Shown: positions 1 to 7,447, counted from the stretch's first letter. The stretch: DNA of 17,187 nt from an uncultured Oscillospiraceae bacterium (GCA_934572325.1 CAKTKT010000041.1:1-17187); one strand, 5' to 3'. The notes: generated by a model not told the origin, from the sequence alone. Made by a program: numbers and translations.

Positions 1-14
1 AACAACTTACCCAT

Positions 15-80
15 GAGACCCCTCCGCTGGCTGTCTCCCGCTGAGGTCACTGTACAATATGTTTGACAAACCTACAGCGG
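15..80. other. Two adjacent hairpins, possible structured leader or RNA end
   Basis: GAGAC at 15-19 can pair with GTCTC at 33-37. Immediately after it, CCGCTGAGGT at 38-47 pairs with ACCTACAGCGG at 70-80, with one bulged A. The CAGCGG arm could instead pair with a second CCGCTG at 24-29, so two alternative folds exist. There is no T-tract after either hairpin, so this is not a simple terminator. I do not recognise a riboswitch or RNA family. It lies upstream of the promoter at 127-155, so it is probably not in the leader of the DUF975 gene but the end of something to the left, on either strand. Confidence 0.25.
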
Positions 81-126
81 AATAATATGAAGCGGCAGCA
101 CATTTTCCTCTGTTCATAATTTTTGC

Positions 127-155
127 TTTACTTCCCATGAATAAGATGGTAGTAT
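127..155 (+). promoter_or_regulatory. Predicted sigma-A promoter for the DUF975 gene
   Basis: The -35 box TTTACT (127-132) and the -10 box TAGTAT (150-155) are separated by 17 bases. The predicted start near 162 gives a leader of about 50 nt before the coding region at 212. Confidence 0.45.
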
Positions 156-211
156 TAGCTGATATATAAATACGGGCGTGCCGAGAGCCGCCCGACGGGA
201 AAAGGATGTGT

Positions 212-970
212 ATGGATATGTACATGAACATAGACCGCGTGCAGCTCAAGCTGCGCGCCAAGGGACTTATACGAGGGTCAAAGCCCTCTCCCATCAGCGT
301 GGGGCTGATATACCTCGCGGTGACGATACTCATCAGCCTGCTGTCTGCGCGGCTGCTGGGCGCGAGCCTGACGCAGAGCGACGTTGAGCAGATCCTCTCC
401 CACGTGCAGAACGGGCGCTACGACTACGCCATGATGTATATGTCCAACTATATGCCGCCCGCGTCGTCGTACATCATTGATCTTGCGCTGGAGCTTGTTT
501 CGTGCATCCTGTCTGCGGGCTTCATCATCTTCCTGCTCAACACGATACGCAATACCGCCGCGTGCTATGAAAACCTGCTGGACGGCTTTGCCATCTTCGG
601 GCGCGTAATCCTGCTGGAGATACTCTCGGGATTATTCATCTTCCTCTGGTCGCTGCTGTTCGTCGTGCCGGGCATCATCGCCGCGTACAGATACCGCCAG
701 GCGATCTACCTGCTCATCGATCATCCGGAAATGTCCGTGATGGACTGCATCCGCGAGAGCAAGCGCATGATGGTCGGGCATAAGTGGGAGCTTTTTGTGC
801 TGGATCTCAGCTTCATCGGCTGGATGCTCCTCTCCAGTCTCGCCATGATAGGCTGGCTCGTGAGCATTTACACCACGCCGTACTTCGGGCTGACCTACGC
901 GCTGTACTATGAAGCGCTGTGCGGTCGCGCCGACGGCGGCTACAGCGGCGGAACGACTTTTGAGATGTAA
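212..970 (+). CDS. DUF975 family integral membrane protein
   Basis: A 252-residue membrane protein of the DUF975 (PF06161) family, whose molecular function is unknown. Visible traits are a basic N-terminus (RVQLKLRAKGLIRG, a typical opening for the family), hydrophobic segments near residues 28-50, 88-110, 130-158 and 195-222, and the conserved block after the third segment with VVPGIIAAYRYRQA and SKRMMVGHKWELF. Four in-frame ATGs lie close together (206, 212, 218, 224). The purine-rich AAAGG at 201-205 best fits the ATG at 212 with 6 nt spacing, but 224 gives the most family-like N-terminus. It is a single gene with its own promoter and terminator, convergent with the SEDS gene on the other strand. 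The family call is from memory of its conserved pattern. Confidence 0.8.
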   Translation: MDMYMNIDRVQLKLRAKGLIRGSKPSPISVGLIYLAVTILISLLSARLLGASLTQSDVEQILSHVQNGRYDYAMMYMSNYMPPASSYIIDLALELVSCILSAGFIIFLLNTIRNTAACYENLLDGFAIFGRVILLEILSGLFIFLWSLLFVVPGIIAAYRYRQAIYLLIDHPEMSVMDCIRESKRMMVGHKWELFVLDLSFIGWMLLSSLAMIGWLVSIYTTPYFGLTYALYYEALCGRADGGYSGGTTFEM

Positions 971-975
971 ACATA

Positions 976-1010
976 CGCCCTCCTGTGCAATGCACGGGAG
1001 GGCGTTTTTA
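976..1010 (+). terminator. Rho-independent terminator of the DUF975 gene
   Basis: CGCCCTCCTGTGC at 976-988 pairs with GCACGGGAGGGCG at 992-1004 (one G-T pair) around a 3-nt loop, followed by TTTTTA. It lies 6 nt after the DUF975 stop codon. The opposite strand has no good T-run, so it probably does not serve the convergent SEDS gene. Confidence 0.85.
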
Positions 1011-1036
1011 TAGGGTGCGCCGCATATGCGGCGCTC

Positions 1037-2197
1037 TCAATACAGCAGTGAGCCGTGCTCCGGCTTGGGCTTGAATTTTGTGCCCGAGACGAGCCCCATT
1101 GCGCCGAACATCGTGACCATGGACGAGCCGCCGTAGCTGAAAAACGGCAGCGTGATGCCGATAACGGGCGTGATGCCGACGCACATGCCGATGTTGATAA
1201 ACGTCTGGAACGCGACGGCGGCGGTAACGCCCATGCAGACGAGCATATCGAATGTGCGCCCCGCGTGAAGCCCGACATAGGCGCAGTGGATGATGATAAT
1301 TGTCAGCAGCACAATGACGATCACGCAGCCGATCATGCCGTAGTTCTCCCCTATGCAGGAGAAGATAAAGTCCGTATGCTTGCCGGTAAAGACCGAGGCG
1401 CGGTGCCCCTCCTCCACGCCGGTGAGCCGACCGGAGGCGAGGGTCAGCTTGCTCTGTGTCGTCTGCCACGTGATGCCCCAGCCGTCGGGATCGACGGACG
1501 GGTCATACGGCGCGACAAGGCGCTGCTTCTGATAGTCCTTCAGAAAATACGTCCACAGCAGCGGTATCGCCGCCGCGACGCCCGCGCCGCCGACCGCGAA
1601 CCAGTATAGCCGCACACCGAGCACGAAGAACATGACAAGGAAGATGGAGATGAGTATCGCGGCGCTGCCGAGGTCGCCGGAGACGACGACGATCATGCCG
1701 AACACGATGACAAAGTGCCCCGCCATCTGCACCACGGACATGAAGGAGTTTATGTCCTTATACTCCTTGAGATAGGTCATCTGCTTGGCGGAGATGATGA
1801 TGTACAGGACCTTTATGACCTCGGACGGCTGAATACCGATACCGGCGAAGCGTATCCAGCTCTTGTTGCCGGTGCCGTCGTCCTGTCCGAGCAGCACCAG
1901 CGCGATTATCAGCAGCACATTGACAACGCACAGCGCCTTCCACTGCTCGCCCAGCAGGTCGGAGTCGATAACGGTGAAGACGACGAACATACCGATACCG
2001 AGGAGCATCGAGAACACCTGGACGAAGATATATTTCCCGGGGTTATCCATGTTCGCCCAGCCGCCCGCCGCCATGCCCGTGACCGCCTTGTCGATGGCGA
2101 TGATGCCGTAGATGGAGCAGATGATGCACATGACGAGCAGGAAGATGTCCGCCCGTTGGAAGAAAATTTTAATATATGGTTTTATTTTCTTTATAAT
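1037..2197 (-). CDS. FtsW/RodA/SpoVE-family SEDS glycosyltransferase, apparent ATT start
   Basis: A polytopic SEDS protein that polymerises lipid II into peptidoglycan glycan strands, together with a class B PBP, at the septum, sidewall or spore cortex. It shows ten or so hydrophobic segments and the family blocks SWIRFAGIGIQPSE (about residues 113-126), SGDLGSA (173-179), TTQSKLTLASG, and HTDFIFSCIGENYG from residue 274, whose Asp-276 lies in the motif carrying the essential acidic residue of SEDS proteins. The first ATG (2131) would remove the usual basic N-terminus and has no ribosome site. Reading on upstream gives IKKIKPYIKIFFQRADIFLL, a normal SEDS start, preceded by ATT at 2197 with AAAGG seven bases before it. 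With that start the length is 386 aa, normal for the family. FtsW, RodA and SpoVE cannot be separated from the sequence alone. Confidence 0.88.
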   Translation of the reverse strand: MIKKIKPYIKIFFQRADIFLLVMCIICSIYGIIAIDKAVTGMAAGGWANMDNPGKYIFVQVFSMLLGIGMFVVFTVIDSDLLGEQWKALCVVNVLLIIALVLLGQDDGTGNKSWIRFAGIGIQPSEVIKVLYIIISAKQMTYLKEYKDINSFMSVVQMAGHFVIVFGMIVVVSGDLGSAAILISIFLVMFFVLGVRLYWFAVGGAGVAAAIPLLWTYFLKDYQKQRLVAPYDPSVDPDGWGITWQTTQSKLTLASGRLTGVEEGHRASVFTGKHTDFIFSCIGENYGMIGCVIVIVLLTIIIIHCAYVGLHAGRTFDMLVCMGVTAAVAFQTFINIGMCVGITPVIGITLPFFSYGGSSMVTMFGAMGLVSGTKFKPKPEHGSLLY

Positions 2198-2209
2198 AAC
2201 ACCGCCTTT
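2195..2209 (-). promoter_or_regulatory. Ribosome binding site and ATT start codon of the SEDS gene
   Basis: On the minus strand AAAGG (2209-2205) is followed by 7 nt and then ATT (2197-2195), which opens the conserved N-terminus. No ATG, GTG or TTG occurs in frame between this site and the ATG at 2131. The GTG just after AAAGGCG is out of frame and reaches a stop three codons later. Confidence 0.55.
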
Positions 2210-2278
2210 CAGCGAAAAAGCCGTGTTTTTGGCACAATAGCTGAGATATGCCCAAAAACCGCTGTACGTACAGAGGGT

Positions 2279-2307
2279 ATTTTAGCACATAATTGCACTT
2301 TACGCAA
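2279..2307 (-). promoter_or_regulatory. Predicted promoter of the SEDS gene
   Basis: On the minus strand, TTGCGT (2307-2302) and TAAAAT (2284-2279) are 17 nt apart, with TG one base before the -10 box (extended -10). The predicted start near 2272 leaves a leader of about 75 nt. Confidence 0.5.
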
Positions 2308-2327
2308 TGGCGCTCTCGGTGTATAAT
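2299..2327 (+). promoter_or_regulatory. Predicted promoter of tsaE-tsaB-upp
   Basis: TTTACG (2299-2304) and a consensus TATAAT (2322-2327) are 17 nt apart. Its -35 box overlaps the -35 box of the divergent SEDS promoter by three bases (2302-2304), so the two promoters probably cannot be occupied at once. Confidence 0.6.
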
Positions 2328-2379
2328 ATTACGAATTTAGAAACAAACCGGATGAATGTGCACAGAGGGGCGAGGCGGC

Positions 2380-2805
2380 ATGGAAGAGTATATATCCGAC
2401 AGCGAGCGCGAGACAGAGGAGCTCGGCGCGCGCTTTGCCGCGCGGCTTCCCGGCGGCACAGTCGTTGCGATGTACGGCGATCTCGGCGCGGGCAAGACCG
2501 CGTTCGTGCGCGGCATGGCGCGCGGAATGGGGCTTGACTGCCGCGTGTCCAGCCCGACGTTCACCATCGTCAACGAGTATCTCGGCGAGCGCGAGCTTAT
2601 CCATTTTGATATGTACCGCCTGTCGGACGCGGATGAGCTTTTTGAGATCGGCTGGGAGGACTACCTCAGCCGCGGCGCGGTGTGCGCCGTGGAGTGGAGC
2701 GAGAATGTTCGCGACGCCTTCTTCGGCGACGAGACCGTTGTGCGCATTGAAAAGCTCGGCGACAGCCGGAGAAGGATAACGATAGAGGAGGGCGGAAAAT
2801 GCTGA
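2380..2805 (+). CDS. tsaE: tRNA t6A37 threonylcarbamoyladenosine biosynthesis ATPase TsaE
   Basis: A small cytoplasmic ATPase (141 aa) that resets the TsaB-TsaD complex, which places threonylcarbamoyl on A37 of ANN-decoding tRNAs. It has a Walker A loop GDLGAGKT (residues 33-40), the family-specific [11 protein letters not shown] (57-67), HFDMYRL (75-81) in the Walker B region, and a late VEWSE. The ATG at 2380 is preferred because AGAGGGG (2364-2370) lies 9 nt upstream and [15 protein letters not shown] is a normal TsaE opening. An ATG at 2356 would add eight residues unlike the family. It is the first gene of a plus-strand operon and overlaps tsaB by 7 nt. Confidence 0.95.
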   Translation: MEEYISDSERETEELGARFAARLPGGTVVAMYGDLGAGKTAFVRGMARGMGLDCRVSSPTFTIVNEYLGERELIHFDMYRLSDADELFEIGWEDYLSRGAVCAVEWSENVRDAFFGDETVVRIEKLGDSRRRITIEEGGKC

Positions 2806-3509
2806 TGCTCTCATTTGAATCCTCGGCGAGGGCGGCGTCCGTGGCGCTGGTGCTCGACGGGGCGCTCGTGTCGCAGTACACGCAGTGCAGCGCCCTCACG
2901 CACAGCCGCACGCTGCTGCCGATGGCGGAGGATCTGCTGAAAAACGCGGAGACGGCGCTGGACGCGGTGGACGTGCTCGCCGTGGCGCACGGTCCGGGCT
3001 CGTTCACGGGGATACGCATAGGCGTGTCCACGGTGAAGGGTCTGGCGTGGGCGGCGGGCAAGCCCTGCGTGGGCGTTTCGACGCTGGAGGCGATGGCGTG
3101 GCACGGTCTGGCGCACGGCGGGTACGTGTGCTGCGTGATGGACGCGCGGCGCGGTCAGGTCTACAACGCGCTTTTTGAGATAAAGGACGGTCGTCCCGTC
3201 CGTCTGACGGAGGATCGCCCGATCGCGCTGGCGGAGCTTGCAAAGCAGGTGCGCGCGCTCGGCGCGCCCGTGTTCCTCGTGGGCGACGGCACGGCGCTGA
3301 CGAAGAAGCATTTCGATGAAAACGGCATAGCCTCGATCGCCGCGCCGGACGATCTCGTCTGGCAGGACGCATGGGGCGTGGCAATGGCGGCGCAGGGCAA
3401 GGCGGCAGGCAATGCGGACACGCTGCTGCCCGTATATCTGCGCCTTTCGCAGGCGGAGCGCGAGCGGCAGGAGCGGCTTGCGCTTCGAGCCGACGGGTAT
3501 ACCGGTTAA
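2799..3509 (+). CDS. tsaB: tRNA t6A37 threonylcarbamoyltransferase subunit TsaB
   Basis: The scaffold subunit of the TsaB-TsaD-TsaE t6A synthase, an ASKHA-fold pseudo-enzyme partnering TsaD. Its 236 aa is the usual length. Visible motifs are [12 protein letters not shown] near the N-terminus (family usually DTS/ESS), the phosphate-loop-like [12 protein letters not shown] (64-75), and [13 protein letters not shown]. The start overlaps the end of tsaE (ATG 2799, tsaE stop 2803-2805), indicating translational coupling. A second Met two codons later is an equally good start. In many Firmicutes rimI and tsaD follow tsaB; here the next gene is upp, so tsaD and rimI must be elsewhere. Confidence 0.95.
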   Translation: MLMLSFESSARAASVALVLDGALVSQYTQCSALTHSRTLLPMAEDLLKNAETALDAVDVLAVAHGPGSFTGIRIGVSTVKGLAWAAGKPCVGVSTLEAMAWHGLAHGGYVCCVMDARRGQVYNALFEIKDGRPVRLTEDRPIALAELAKQVRALGAPVFLVGDGTALTKKHFDENGIASIAAPDDLVWQDAWGVAMAAQGKAAGNADTLLPVYLRLSQAERERQERLALRADGYTG

Positions 3510-3591
3510 TTCGGGCGGCGGCGCAGGGCGCGGCAAAAGCAGCTTACGTATTCCGCGGCGCTGCCCCTATATTATAAAGGAGAATATGAAC

Positions 3592-4221
3592 ATGAGCAAA
3601 GTATGCGTATTCGACCATCCCCTTATCCAGCACAAGCTGTCCATCCTGCGCGACGAGAGGACCAGCGTGAAGGAATTTCGCGAGCTCGTATCCGAGATTG
3701 CAATGCTGATGTGCTATGAGTCCACGCGCGATCTTCCGCTGGAGGAGGTCGAGGTCGAGACTCCCGTCGCCGTTGCGAAGTGCCGCCGCATTGCCGGAAA
3801 GAAGCTGGCGATTGTGCCCATACTGCGCGCGGGTCTCGGCATGGTTGACGGCATGGTCAGCATGATGCCCAACGTCAAGGTCGGTCACATCGGTCTGTTC
3901 CGTGATCCGGAGACGCTCGAGCCGGTGAAGTATTACTTCAAGATGCCCGCCGACATTTCCGAGCGCGACGTTATCGTTGTTGACCCGATGCTCGCCACCG
4001 GCGGCTCAGCCTCCGCGGCGATCACCTTCCTCAAGGAAGCGGGCGCGCAGCACATAAAGCTCATGAGCATTATCGGCGCGCCGGAGGGCGTGGGGCGTAT
4101 GCAGAGGGAGCACCCCGATGTTGATATCTATGTCGCCGCGCTCGACGATCATCTCAACGCCCACGGCTATATCGTTCCCGGGCTCGGCGATGCGGGCGAC
4201 CGCATCTTCGGCACGAAGTAA
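3592..4221 (+). CDS. upp: Uracil phosphoribosyltransferase
   Basis: A cytoplasmic salvage enzyme that makes UMP and pyrophosphate from uracil and PRPP. The 209 aa is exactly the common length. It opens with [16 protein letters not shown], has the PRPP-binding [10 protein letters not shown] (131-140) and ends with the uracil-binding [17 protein letters not shown] (193-209). AAAGGAG at 3576-3582 is 9 nt before the ATG at 3592 and only 3 nt before the ATG at 3586, so 3592 is preferred. The frame is open further upstream to about 3412, but that sequence overlaps tsaB and is not conserved. It lies 82 nt after tsaB with no convincing promoter between, so it is probably the last gene of the tsaE-tsaB-upp operon. 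Confidence 0.97.
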   Translation: MSKVCVFDHPLIQHKLSILRDERTSVKEFRELVSEIAMLMCYESTRDLPLEEVEVETPVAVAKCRRIAGKKLAIVPILRAGLGMVDGMVSMMPNVKVGHIGLFRDPETLEPVKYYFKMPADISERDVIVVDPMLATGGSASAAITFLKEAGAQHIKLMSIIGAPEGVGRMQREHPDVDIYVAALDDHLNAHGYIVPGLGDAGDRIFGTK

Positions 4222-4241
4222 GCAGTATAGGCGATACGCGC

Positions 4242-4275
4242 AAAGCAGCCCGTCCAGCGGACGGGCTGCTTTCGC
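4242..4275. terminator. Terminator between upp and fic, probably bidirectional
   Basis: A perfect 14-bp stem, AAAGCAGCCCGTCC (4242-4255) with GGACGGGCTGCTTT (4259-4272), and a 3-nt loop. The stem carries its own A and T ends, so it can act on both strands. It lies 20 nt after the upp stop and 15 nt beyond the fic stop on the other strand. Confidence 0.85.
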
Positions 4276-4287
4276 TTTCGACAGCTC

Positions 4288-4893
4288 TCACAATTCTTCC
4301 GTTTTAAAGGTGGTATAGCCCTCGTAATAGTAGCTGTGATCGATGCCCTTCATATAGACCTCGCAGCTGCCGACCTCGGCGGTCAGCGCCGCTTTCAGCA
4401 GCACCTTGATCTCCGTGTCTCTGACGGGGCTGCGCTCCATCGCCAGCAGGTAGTCCTCCTTGTCCACGCGGCTCCAGTCCACCACCTGCCCGACGCCCTT
4501 TTTCAGCATTTGGTCAAGCCAGATGCGCATACTGCGCCCGTTGCCCTCCCGAAAGGGGTGGGCAATGTTCATTTCCACATACTTTTCAATGATCTCGTCA
4601 CAGGCGGACTGCGGCATTTTGTCGATGCTCGCCAGCGCCGCCTCCAGATACATCAAAGGCGCGAAGCGGAAGCTGCCCCTTGCAAGATTCACCGTGCGCA
4701 GCTTGCCCGCGAAGTCGTAAATATCCTCGAAAAGATATTTGTGGATCGCTTGCAGCGCCGCGAACGTGCCAACGGGCAGGGCGTCCAGCGTGCCGCTTTC
4801 AAACAGCCACAGCGCTTTTTTCTTGCTGAGCTTCTCCTCCTCGCGGGCAAGGACAGCGGCGTCGCTTATGCCCAATTTGTTTTCAAGTGCCAT
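4288..4893 (-). CDS. Class III Fic (Fido) protein adenylyltransferase, NmFic-like
   Basis: A 201-aa single-domain Fic protein that transfers AMP (or another NMP) to hydroxyl side chains of target proteins; the Neisseria homologue NmFic modifies GyrB. The complete active-site motif HPFREGNGR is at residues 112-120, with catalytic His-112, and the flap region DFAGKLRTVNLARGSFRFA is at 60-78. The C-terminal helix carries SYYYEG (187-192), the autoinhibitory (S/T)xxxE(G/N) motif, so Ser-187 and Glu-191 correspond to NmFic Ser-182 and Glu-186. That places it in class III (C-terminal inhibitory helix). The protein should be inactive until the helix is displaced; NmFic is controlled by tetramerisation and autoAMPylation. 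The start at 4893 has GGAGG six bases upstream and lies one base after the stop of the preceding gene. No separate antitoxin is needed or seen. Confidence 0.93.
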   Translation of the reverse strand: MALENKLGISDAAVLAREEEKLSKKKALWLFESGTLDALPVGTFAALQAIHKYLFEDIYDFAGKLRTVNLARGSFRFAPLMYLEAALASIDKMPQSACDEIIEKYVEMNIAHPFREGNGRSMRIWLDQMLKKGVGQVVDWSRVDKEDYLLAMERSPVRDTEIKVLLKAALTAEVGSCEVYMKGIDHSYYYEGYTTFKTEEL

Positions 4894-4894
4894 G

Positions 4895-6034
4895 CTATTC
4901 CTCCGTGTCCTCCGCGACGTCCACGAGCACCCATGAGCTGTTGTCGGGCAGATAATTCTCGACGACGGGCACAAGGCGGTCGTTGACCTTGCCGTTGCCG
5001 ATATAGTCCTTTATATCATCGACATTATAGGGATAGGCATATTTGTCCGTGCGCAGGTACACGCGGTCATATATCTTCATAAACAGCCGCGCGTCCTGCC
5101 CGTTGTCGTCAGCGCGGACGAGGGCGGGCTTCGTGTCGCAGTAGATGGAGAGCCTGCCGGTCCGCTCGTCAAGCTGGTTGGCGACGTATATCGCAAAGCC
5201 GCACACGGCGGTCTTTGTGCTCGGCTCGGTGGAGAGCCGGCGCGTGTAGATTATCTCCAGCGGCTCGGCGAACACGGGGTGCGCCACGTCGGCGAGGATG
5301 ACCTCGTCAAAGCCCATGGCGTACAGCTCGCGCGCGAGCTGCACGATATAGTTCCTCACGCTGAGGTTGTACGGGTCGAGCCATGTGCCGACGTCGTCAA
5401 TGACGTTGCCGTTGTTGTCGCCGCGGCGGAGCGTGACGGTGGTGCTGCGCGAGGCGAACAGCTCGTCAATGCAGCAGCTTATCTGCGCGGCAAGGTAGAT
5501 GCCCTTGTTGTCCTCCTTTATCTGGGTGATAAGGTCGGGCATGGCGGCGGTCTGCTCCGACGGCACGGTCAGCCCGTAGCTGAGCGCCATGTCCGCCTGA
5601 GAATCCCACATGAGCTGACCGCTGCGCGGCTTCATCTCCAGCACGAGCCCGTTGCCCTGCGACAGACGCGCCGTGTACTCCTTGAGCTTGTCCGCCGTCA
5701 GGTCGGTATACGGCACGAATATCGCGCGAAACTCCGGCACGTCCTTTCCGGCAGCCGCCTTGATGTAGGAATAGTCCGGCTGGTCATAGATAAGCTCGGC
5801 TTCGACCGTGTCGAAAACGCGCACCTCGTTGCCGGCGCTGTCGATGGCGGTCTTGCCGTCGCTGAGGATGGGCAGCTCGACATTCACGCCGTCCTTGGTG
5901 ATGACCGCGTACTTCTGCATACCGTAGAACAGCACCACGGTCAGCGTAATCACGCCCAGCGCGATAGCCGTCGGAACGAGCGCGTAGTTTCTCTTCTTGC
6001 GCCGCCCCTTGTAAAATTCCAAGTTTCTTGCCAA
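4895..6034 (-). CDS. Membrane-anchored DUF4015-like putative glycoside hydrolase
   Basis: 379 aa with a basic N-terminus (GRRKKR, 10-15) and one hydrophobic segment (about 17-39), so probably a type II anchored extracytoplasmic protein. The block GTWLDPYN (216-223) and ARELYAMGFDEVILADV (234-250) follow the pattern of DUF4015 proteins, annotated as putative TIM-barrel glycoside hydrolases; substrate unknown. The usual FDYxRFP after GFDEI is here LADVAHP, so a catalytic role is uncertain. The start is TTG at 6034 with AGAGGA eight bases before it. It is 59 nt downstream of the CoA-transferase gene and 1 nt upstream of fic, so it is translationally coupled to fic. The family assignment rests on this one region and is moderate. 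Confidence 0.65.
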   Translation of the reverse strand: MARNLEFYKGRRKKRNYALVPTAIALGVITLTVVLFYGMQKYAVITKDGVNVELPILSDGKTAIDSAGNEVRVFDTVEAELIYDQPDYSYIKAAAGKDVPEFRAIFVPYTDLTADKLKEYTARLSQGNGLVLEMKPRSGQLMWDSQADMALSYGLTVPSEQTAAMPDLITQIKEDNKGIYLAAQISCCIDELFASRSTTVTLRRGDNNGNVIDDVGTWLDPYNLSVRNYIVQLARELYAMGFDEVILADVAHPVFAEPLEIIYTRRLSTEPSTKTAVCGFAIYVANQLDERTGRLSIYCDTKPALVRADDNGQDARLFMKIYDRVYLRTDKYAYPYNVDDIKDYIGNGKVNDRLVPVVENYLPDNSSWVLVDVAEDTEE

Positions 6035-6093
6035 AATAAAGTTCCTCTTATATATCTGTGCTGTGGGCTTTTGCCCGTGGGAGCTCCCTCAGA

Positions 6094-7398
6094 TCATACC
6101 ATCATGCCGCGCTTTTTCGCCTCGAACGTCAGCTCATCGCGGAAGTCGGGGTGCGCGATGGAGATAAGGTTCGCCACGCGCTTGGAGAGCGGCAGACCGC
6201 GAAGCTGCGCGATGCCGTACTCCGTGACGATATAGTCCACATCGTTCTTGCTGGTGGTGACGACCGCGCCCGGGGTGAGCGTGGGGCGGATCTTGCTGAC
6301 CGTGCCGTTTTTCGCGGTGGAGGTAAAGGCGATGAAGCTCTTGCCGCCCTTGGACTGGCATGCGCCGCGCACAAAGTCCACCTGTCCGCCCGTGCCGGAG
6401 AGATGGCGCGTGCCGATGCTCTCGGCGCAGACCTGCCCCATGAGATCGACCTCGACGGCGGCGTTGATGGAGATCATATTGTCGTTTTTGCAGATGACGT
6501 TGGGATCGTTGACATAGTCCACGGGCAGCAGAGCGATGCCGGGGTTGTCGTCGATGAAGTCATATATGCGCTTCGAGCCGAAGGCGAACGTCGTGACGCA
6601 CTGACCGCGGTGGATCTGCTTTCTGCTGTTGTTGACCGCGCCGCACTCCAAAAGCTCGACCATGGAGTCAACGAACATCTCCGTATGGATGCCGAGGTCA
6701 TGCTTGCACTTGAGCGCCATGCCAGTCGCGTCGGGGATAGTGCCGACGCCGAGCTGGATGCACGCGCCGTCGGGGATCTGCTCGGCAATGAGATTGCCGA
6801 TGGCAACGGAAACATCGTCGAGCTGGACGGGCGGCAGCACGGGCAGCTCGTGGGTATTCTCGACTATCGCGTCCACACGGCTGACGTGCACCTGAAGTCC
6901 GCAGACAGCGCGGGGCTGCCGGTCGTTGACGACGACAAACACGCGCTTTGCCTTGTCCAGCTTTGCCTCGCTCATCGAGGAGACGGTGGAAAGGCTGAAA
7001 TAGCCGTGCTTGTCCATCGGGGAGACCTCGGTGATGAAAACGTCGCAGTCGTAGAGGCGGCGGACGTTGCCGGGGATGTCGCGGTAATAGGACGGGATGA
7101 GGTCGGCGTAGCCGGCGTTGACCGCCTTGCGCGCATAGCCGCCGGTGAACCACGACACGCCGTTGAATTTCCCGTTAAGCTCCGGATCGGTGTAGCACTC
7201 CAGCGGCTCAACGTCGAGCAGGGTGTCTATCTTCACGCCGGACAGCTCGCCCGCCTTCGCGCGCGCGGCAATGGCGCTGACGAGCGCGGCGGGGTGCGCC
7301 GCGGCGGCGTCCATGCCTATCCTCCACCCGCTCTCCACCTTGGCGGCGGCGTCGGTAATGCTCATGAGCCTGCTCCGGTATATCGCCTTATAATCCAT
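6094..7398 (-). CDS. Acetyl-CoA hydrolase/transferase family protein, 4-hydroxybutyrate CoA-transferase-like
   Basis: A 434-aa family I CoA-transferase that moves CoA between an acyl-CoA and a carboxylate through a glutamyl-CoA intermediate. Visible features are GVGTIPDATG (217-226, CoA-binding and oxyanion loop), LGIHTEM with the expected catalytic Glu-240, SGTGGQVDFVRGA (334-346), VTEYGIAQLRG (391-401) and IAHPDFR. Its short N-terminus (MDYKAIYRSRLMSITDAAAKV) and overall pattern are closer to 4-hydroxybutyrate or general acetate CoA-transferases than to the Roseburia-type But enzyme; the true acyl substrate cannot be read from sequence. AAAGGA lies 11 nt before the ATG, a little far. It is 49 nt after the S1 gene in the same direction. 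It is a diverged paralogue of the gene at 9542-10876. Confidence 0.88.
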   Translation of the reverse strand: MDYKAIYRSRLMSITDAAAKVESGWRIGMDAAAAHPAALVSAIAARAKAGELSGVKIDTLLDVEPLECYTDPELNGKFNGVSWFTGGYARKAVNAGYADLIPSYYRDIPGNVRRLYDCDVFITEVSPMDKHGYFSLSTVSSMSEAKLDKAKRVFVVVNDRQPRAVCGLQVHVSRVDAIVENTHELPVLPPVQLDDVSVAIGNLIAEQIPDGACIQLGVGTIPDATGMALKCKHDLGIHTEMFVDSMVELLECGAVNNSRKQIHRGQCVTTFAFGSKRIYDFIDDNPGIALLPVDYVNDPNVICKNDNMISINAAVEVDLMGQVCAESIGTRHLSGTGGQVDFVRGACQSKGGKSFIAFTSTAKNGTVSKIRPTLTPGAVVTTSKNDVDYIVTEYGIAQLRGLPLSKRVANLISIAHPDFRDELTFEAKKRGMMV

Positions 7399-7447
7399 TG
7401 TCTTATGTTTCCTTTCCGTTTATTTATATTTATTTTATACTGCTGCG

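Noticed and set aside
7..333. A 108-codon minus-strand frame at the left edge
   Set aside because: It crosses the DUF975 promoter and start on the opposite strand, has no ribosome site and no recognised family. A fragment at its end could belong to something to the left, but this cannot be supported.
3544..3577. Possible internal promoter before upp (TATATT near 3570)
   Set aside because: The -35 match is poor and transcription would begin inside the ribosome binding site, so read-through from tsaE-tsaB is more likely.
3412..3591. N-terminal extension of upp by 60 residues
   Set aside because: The extension overlaps tsaB in another frame and is not conserved. The family start MSKVCVF has a good ribosome site at 3576-3582.
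4288..4893. Fic as half of a FicT/FicA-type toxin-antitoxin pair
   Set aside because: The inhibitory motif is within the Fic protein itself (class III), and the neighbour is a large membrane-anchored protein, not a small antitoxin.
6065..6088. Small hairpin GGGC-TTTT-GCCC and palindrome GGGAGCTCCC between the second CoA-transferase and DUF4015 genes
   Set aside because: The stems are short and no T-run follows on the minus strand, so there is no convincing terminator or operator.
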